Of a stretch of DNA of 7,877 nt, positions 6,416-7,877 are shown one piece after another; positions within the stretch are counted from its first letter, which is position 1, and each line of letters begins with the position of its first letter. The position numbers were made by a program, and so were the translations under genes. Under the pieces are notes generated by a model. That model made no database searches. It had not been told where the DNA came from and worked only from the letters and a program-made list of their open reading frames with translations. Origin of the DNA: Brevundimonas vancanneytii (lineage in GTDB: Bacteria; Pseudomonadota; Alphaproteobacteria; Caulobacterales; Caulobacteraceae). The stretch spans positions 1 to 7,877 of the forward strand of contig CAMCIP010000102.1 of the NCBI GenBank assembly GCA_945874855.1, read 5' to 3'.

Positions 6416-6826
6416 TTGTTCGACACCAGCTTTGCCGAAATGACCTCTGCCCAGGCCGCAGCACTCTGGAGCGGCTTGCTCATCATCCTTCTGGGTCTGC
6501 TCGCCACGCGGATGCTGTTCGCCCGCGACAAAGGCCCTGAGGTCTTGGAGCACGGGCCCACTTCAGAGGCCGCCGTGGTCCGCAGCTTTCGGAATGCGGC
6601 GGAGTACGTCCCTTTGGGCGTCGCCACGCTGATCCTGTTCTATCATCTCGAGGCCTCGGCGGCGGCGATCCACTTCCTGGGCGGAACCTTGTTGCTGGGA
6701 CGTGTGGTCCAGGCGATGTCGTTTGCCGATGCCAAGGCAAGACTCCTTCGCCGTGGGGGCGTCGGCCTTACCCTCCTCGCCCTCTTTATCTGCGGCGGAA
6801 TGCTGATCACGCTCGCGCTCACCTGA
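6416..6826 (+). CDS. MAPEG family small integral membrane protein
   Basis: The 136-residue product has about four hydrophobic segments: about 17-34, 64-79, 85-102 and 115-134. It carries the MAPEG signature RSFRNAAEYVPLGV in the second segment region, followed by a conserved Gly-Gly and an Arg before the third loop. The family includes membrane glutathione transferases and eicosanoid enzymes; bacterial members are mostly uncharacterised or act in glutathione-linked detoxification. I take TTG 6416 because GGAGA lies 8 nt before it (6403-6407). ATG 6440 is the alternative (128 residues) but has no clear Shine-Dalgarno. It precedes radC on the same strand with a 111-bp gap that holds the SOS-like box, so the two are probably separate units. 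Whether it belongs to the conserved backbone or to the inserted block is unclear. Confidence 0.82.
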   Translation: MFDTSFAEMTSAQAAALWSGLLIILLGLLATRMLFARDKGPEVLEHGPTSEAAVVRSFRNAAEYVPLGVATLILFYHLEASAAAIHFLGGTLLLGRVVQAMSFADAKARLLRRGGVGLTLLALFICGGMLITLALT

Positions 6827-6883
6827 GCCGTCGGTGCCGGACGCCCCGAACCGGCCGCGGGCGGCAAACTGAGCCGACTGGAC

Positions 6884-6898
6884 GTTCTCTTTTTGTTC
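6884..6898 (+). promoter_or_regulatory. LexA (SOS) box of the alphaproteobacterial type upstream of radC
   Basis: The sequence GTTC-TCTTTTT-GTTC fits the direct-repeat site GTTC-N7-GTTC bound by LexA in Caulobacter, Rhodobacter, Rhizobium and relatives. It ends 39 bp before the radC ATG, inside the 111-bp gap after the MAPEG gene, where it would overlap or sit next to the promoter. The match to the core is exact. Binding and regulation are inferred. Confidence 0.7.
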
Positions 6899-6937
6899 TG
6901 ACAAAGTGTCGTCCGGCGGGTCGAAACGAGGTGGGTC

Positions 6938-7711
6938 ATGCAGTCTGCGACGGTGCTTCCCTTTCCCGAACGCCCTGCGGAGACGCCGGCGGCCCGGCCG
7001 CAGCGGCGCGCACCACCCCACCACGCCGGCCATCGCGAGCGCCTGCGGGCGCGGGCACGCGGGGCGGGGATCCATCACCTGCCGGACTATGAGCTGCTGG
7101 AGCTGTTCCTGTTCCGCAGCCAGCCGCAGGGCGACGTCAAGCCGATCGCCAAGGCGCTGCTGGCCCGGTTCGGCTCGCTGGCGGCCGTGCTGGCCGCTTC
7201 GGTCGAGGATCTGATGACGGTTCGGGCCGAGGACGCGAAGGGCCGCACCAAGGGCATCGGCGCGGAGACGGCGCTGGACCTGACCGCCCTGCACGAGGTC
7301 GCGCGGCGGGTGGCGAAGGAGGAGGTGAGCAAACGCACCGTCATCTCCAGCTGGACGTCGCTGCTCGCCTATGTCCGGCTCACGCTGCAGCACGAGCCGC
7401 GCGAGCAGTTCCGGGTGCTGTTCCTCGACAACCGCAACCAGCTGCTGATGGACGAGGTGCAGAACCGCGGCACGGTGGACCATGCGCCGGTCTACCCGCG
7501 CGAGGTGGTGCGCCGGGCGCTGGAGCTGTCGGCCAGGAATCTGATCATCGTGCACAACCACCCCTCGGGCGATCCGACGCCAAGCCGGGCGGATGTGGAG
7601 ATGACGAAGCAGGTGGTCGAGGCGGCACGGGCGCTGGGCATCTCGGTGCACGACCATCTGGTGGTCGGCCGCGAAGGCGTGGCGAGCTTCAAACAGCTGG
7701 GGTTGATGTGA
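6938..7711 (+). CDS. radC: RadC/UPF0758 family protein (JAMM-type metalloprotein)
   Basis: The 257-residue product has the two-part RadC layout. The N-terminal helical/helix-hairpin-helix part contains GHRERLRARARGAG (31-44) and DYELLELFLF (50-59). The C-terminal MPN/JAMM part contains VHNHPSGDPTPSRAD, with metal ligands H206, H208 and D219, and ends VHDHLVVGREGVASFKQLGLM-like, as is standard for the family. RadC was once linked to DNA repair, but its biochemical role is unsettled. The ATG at 6938 has GAGGTGG just upstream (6928-6934). Two details stand out: a Pro/Arg-rich N-terminal extension of about 30 residues, and an insert RAEDAKGRTK before GIG in the hairpin region, where the family usually has a short V-x-GIG loop. 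An SOS-type box precedes it. Confidence 0.95.
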   Translation: MQSATVLPFPERPAETPAARPQRRAPPHHAGHRERLRARARGAGIHHLPDYELLELFLFRSQPQGDVKPIAKALLARFGSLAAVLAASVEDLMTVRAEDAKGRTKGIGAETALDLTALHEVARRVAKEEVSKRTVISSWTSLLAYVRLTLQHEPREQFRVLFLDNRNQLLMDEVQNRGTVDHAPVYPREVVRRALELSARNLIIVHNHPSGDPTPSRADVEMTKQVVEAARALGISVHDHLVVGREGVASFKQLGLM

Positions 7712-7719
7712 TCCCCAAT

Positions 7720-7794
7720 CCTCACCCGTAGGGGGAGGGGGACCGCCGTCGCGCAGCGACGGGGGTGGAGGGGGTGAGGAGGTCGCTTGCGACC
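7720..7794. repeat. Composite inverted-repeat element after radC (REP-like)
   Basis: The outer arms CCTCACCC (7720-7727) and GGGTGAGG (7772-7779) enclose a perfect 7-bp hairpin, CCGTCGC (7746-7752) / GCGACGG (7756-7762) with loop GCA. A further hairpin, GGTCGC (7781-7786) / GCGACC (7789-7794), follows directly. It starts 9 bp after the radC stop codon. Such nested GC-rich palindromes are typical of dispersed intergenic repeats; it may also end radC transcription, although no T-run is present. Confidence 0.65.
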
Positions 7795-7843
7795 GACGAC
7801 CCCACAAGCGCCGGCGCCGACCGTCAGCACCCCGAACGAGATC

Positions 7844-7877
7844 GCCCCCTCTCCACCCCGTCGGGCATCGCCCGCCG
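7844..7877 (-). repeat. Probable second, inverted copy of the post-radC repeat, cut by the window end
   Basis: CCCCCTCTCCACCCCGTCGG, followed by GCATCGCCCGCCG, closely resembles the reverse complement of the 7744-7779 part of the first element (CCCCCTCCACCCCCGTCG, then CTGCGCGACGGCGG). The two copies therefore face each other about 65 bp apart. The match was read by eye and the element is incomplete. Confidence 0.45.

Noticed and set aside
6563..7807. Long open frame (414 codons) on the minus strand across MAPEG and radC
   Set aside because: It is the antisense shadow of two recognisable genes and the intergenic repeat; its composition (Arg/Gln/His/Asp-rich) is typical of such shadows and no domain is visible.

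Overview
The window is GC-rich chromosomal DNA, most likely from an alphaproteobacterium of the Caulobacterales type (Brevundimonas or Caulobacter-like). This is inferred from the strong G/C bias at third codon positions, from the neighbourhood of a short CinA-like protein, map and radC, and from a GTTC-N7-GTTC box, the form of LexA site used in alphaproteobacteria. No species can be named from the sequence alone.

Layout. 1-216 (+) is the basic C-terminal tail of a gene that starts outside the window. 221-973 (-) encodes a stand-alone MoaB/CinA-type molybdopterin-binding domain protein. 1087-1908 (+) is map, type I methionine aminopeptidase, with all five metal ligands. A hairpin follows map, and then a start signal (1986-2042) that looks like a gene cut off just after its signal peptide. 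2043-5353 (-) is a two-gene operon: an exported YtcJ-type amidohydrolase with a CxxC and twin-arginine N-terminus, translationally coupled through a GTGA overlap to an exported type B carboxylesterase. 5636-6205 (+) is divergent from it and encodes a secreted protein with an 11-residue Y-N-P-G repeat and a two-motif beta/gamma-crystallin domain with two predicted calcium sites. 6416-6826 (+) is a small MAPEG-family membrane protein. 6938-7711 (+) is radC with an intact JAMM-type motif, preceded by the SOS-like box. After radC lies a dense set of inverted repeats, with what looks like a second, inverted copy running off the window end.

Interpretation. CinA-like, map and radC look like a conserved backbone: from general knowledge, map and radC are often close neighbours in alphaproteobacteria. 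The 2043 to about 6200-6800 block looks like accessory cargo placed between them. The amidohydrolase and esterase are both exported and coupled, so they probably act one after the other on the same ester- or amide-containing compound outside the cytoplasm; the substrate is unknown. The crystallin-like protein is a separate transcription unit. The most testable regulatory prediction is that radC is under LexA control here.
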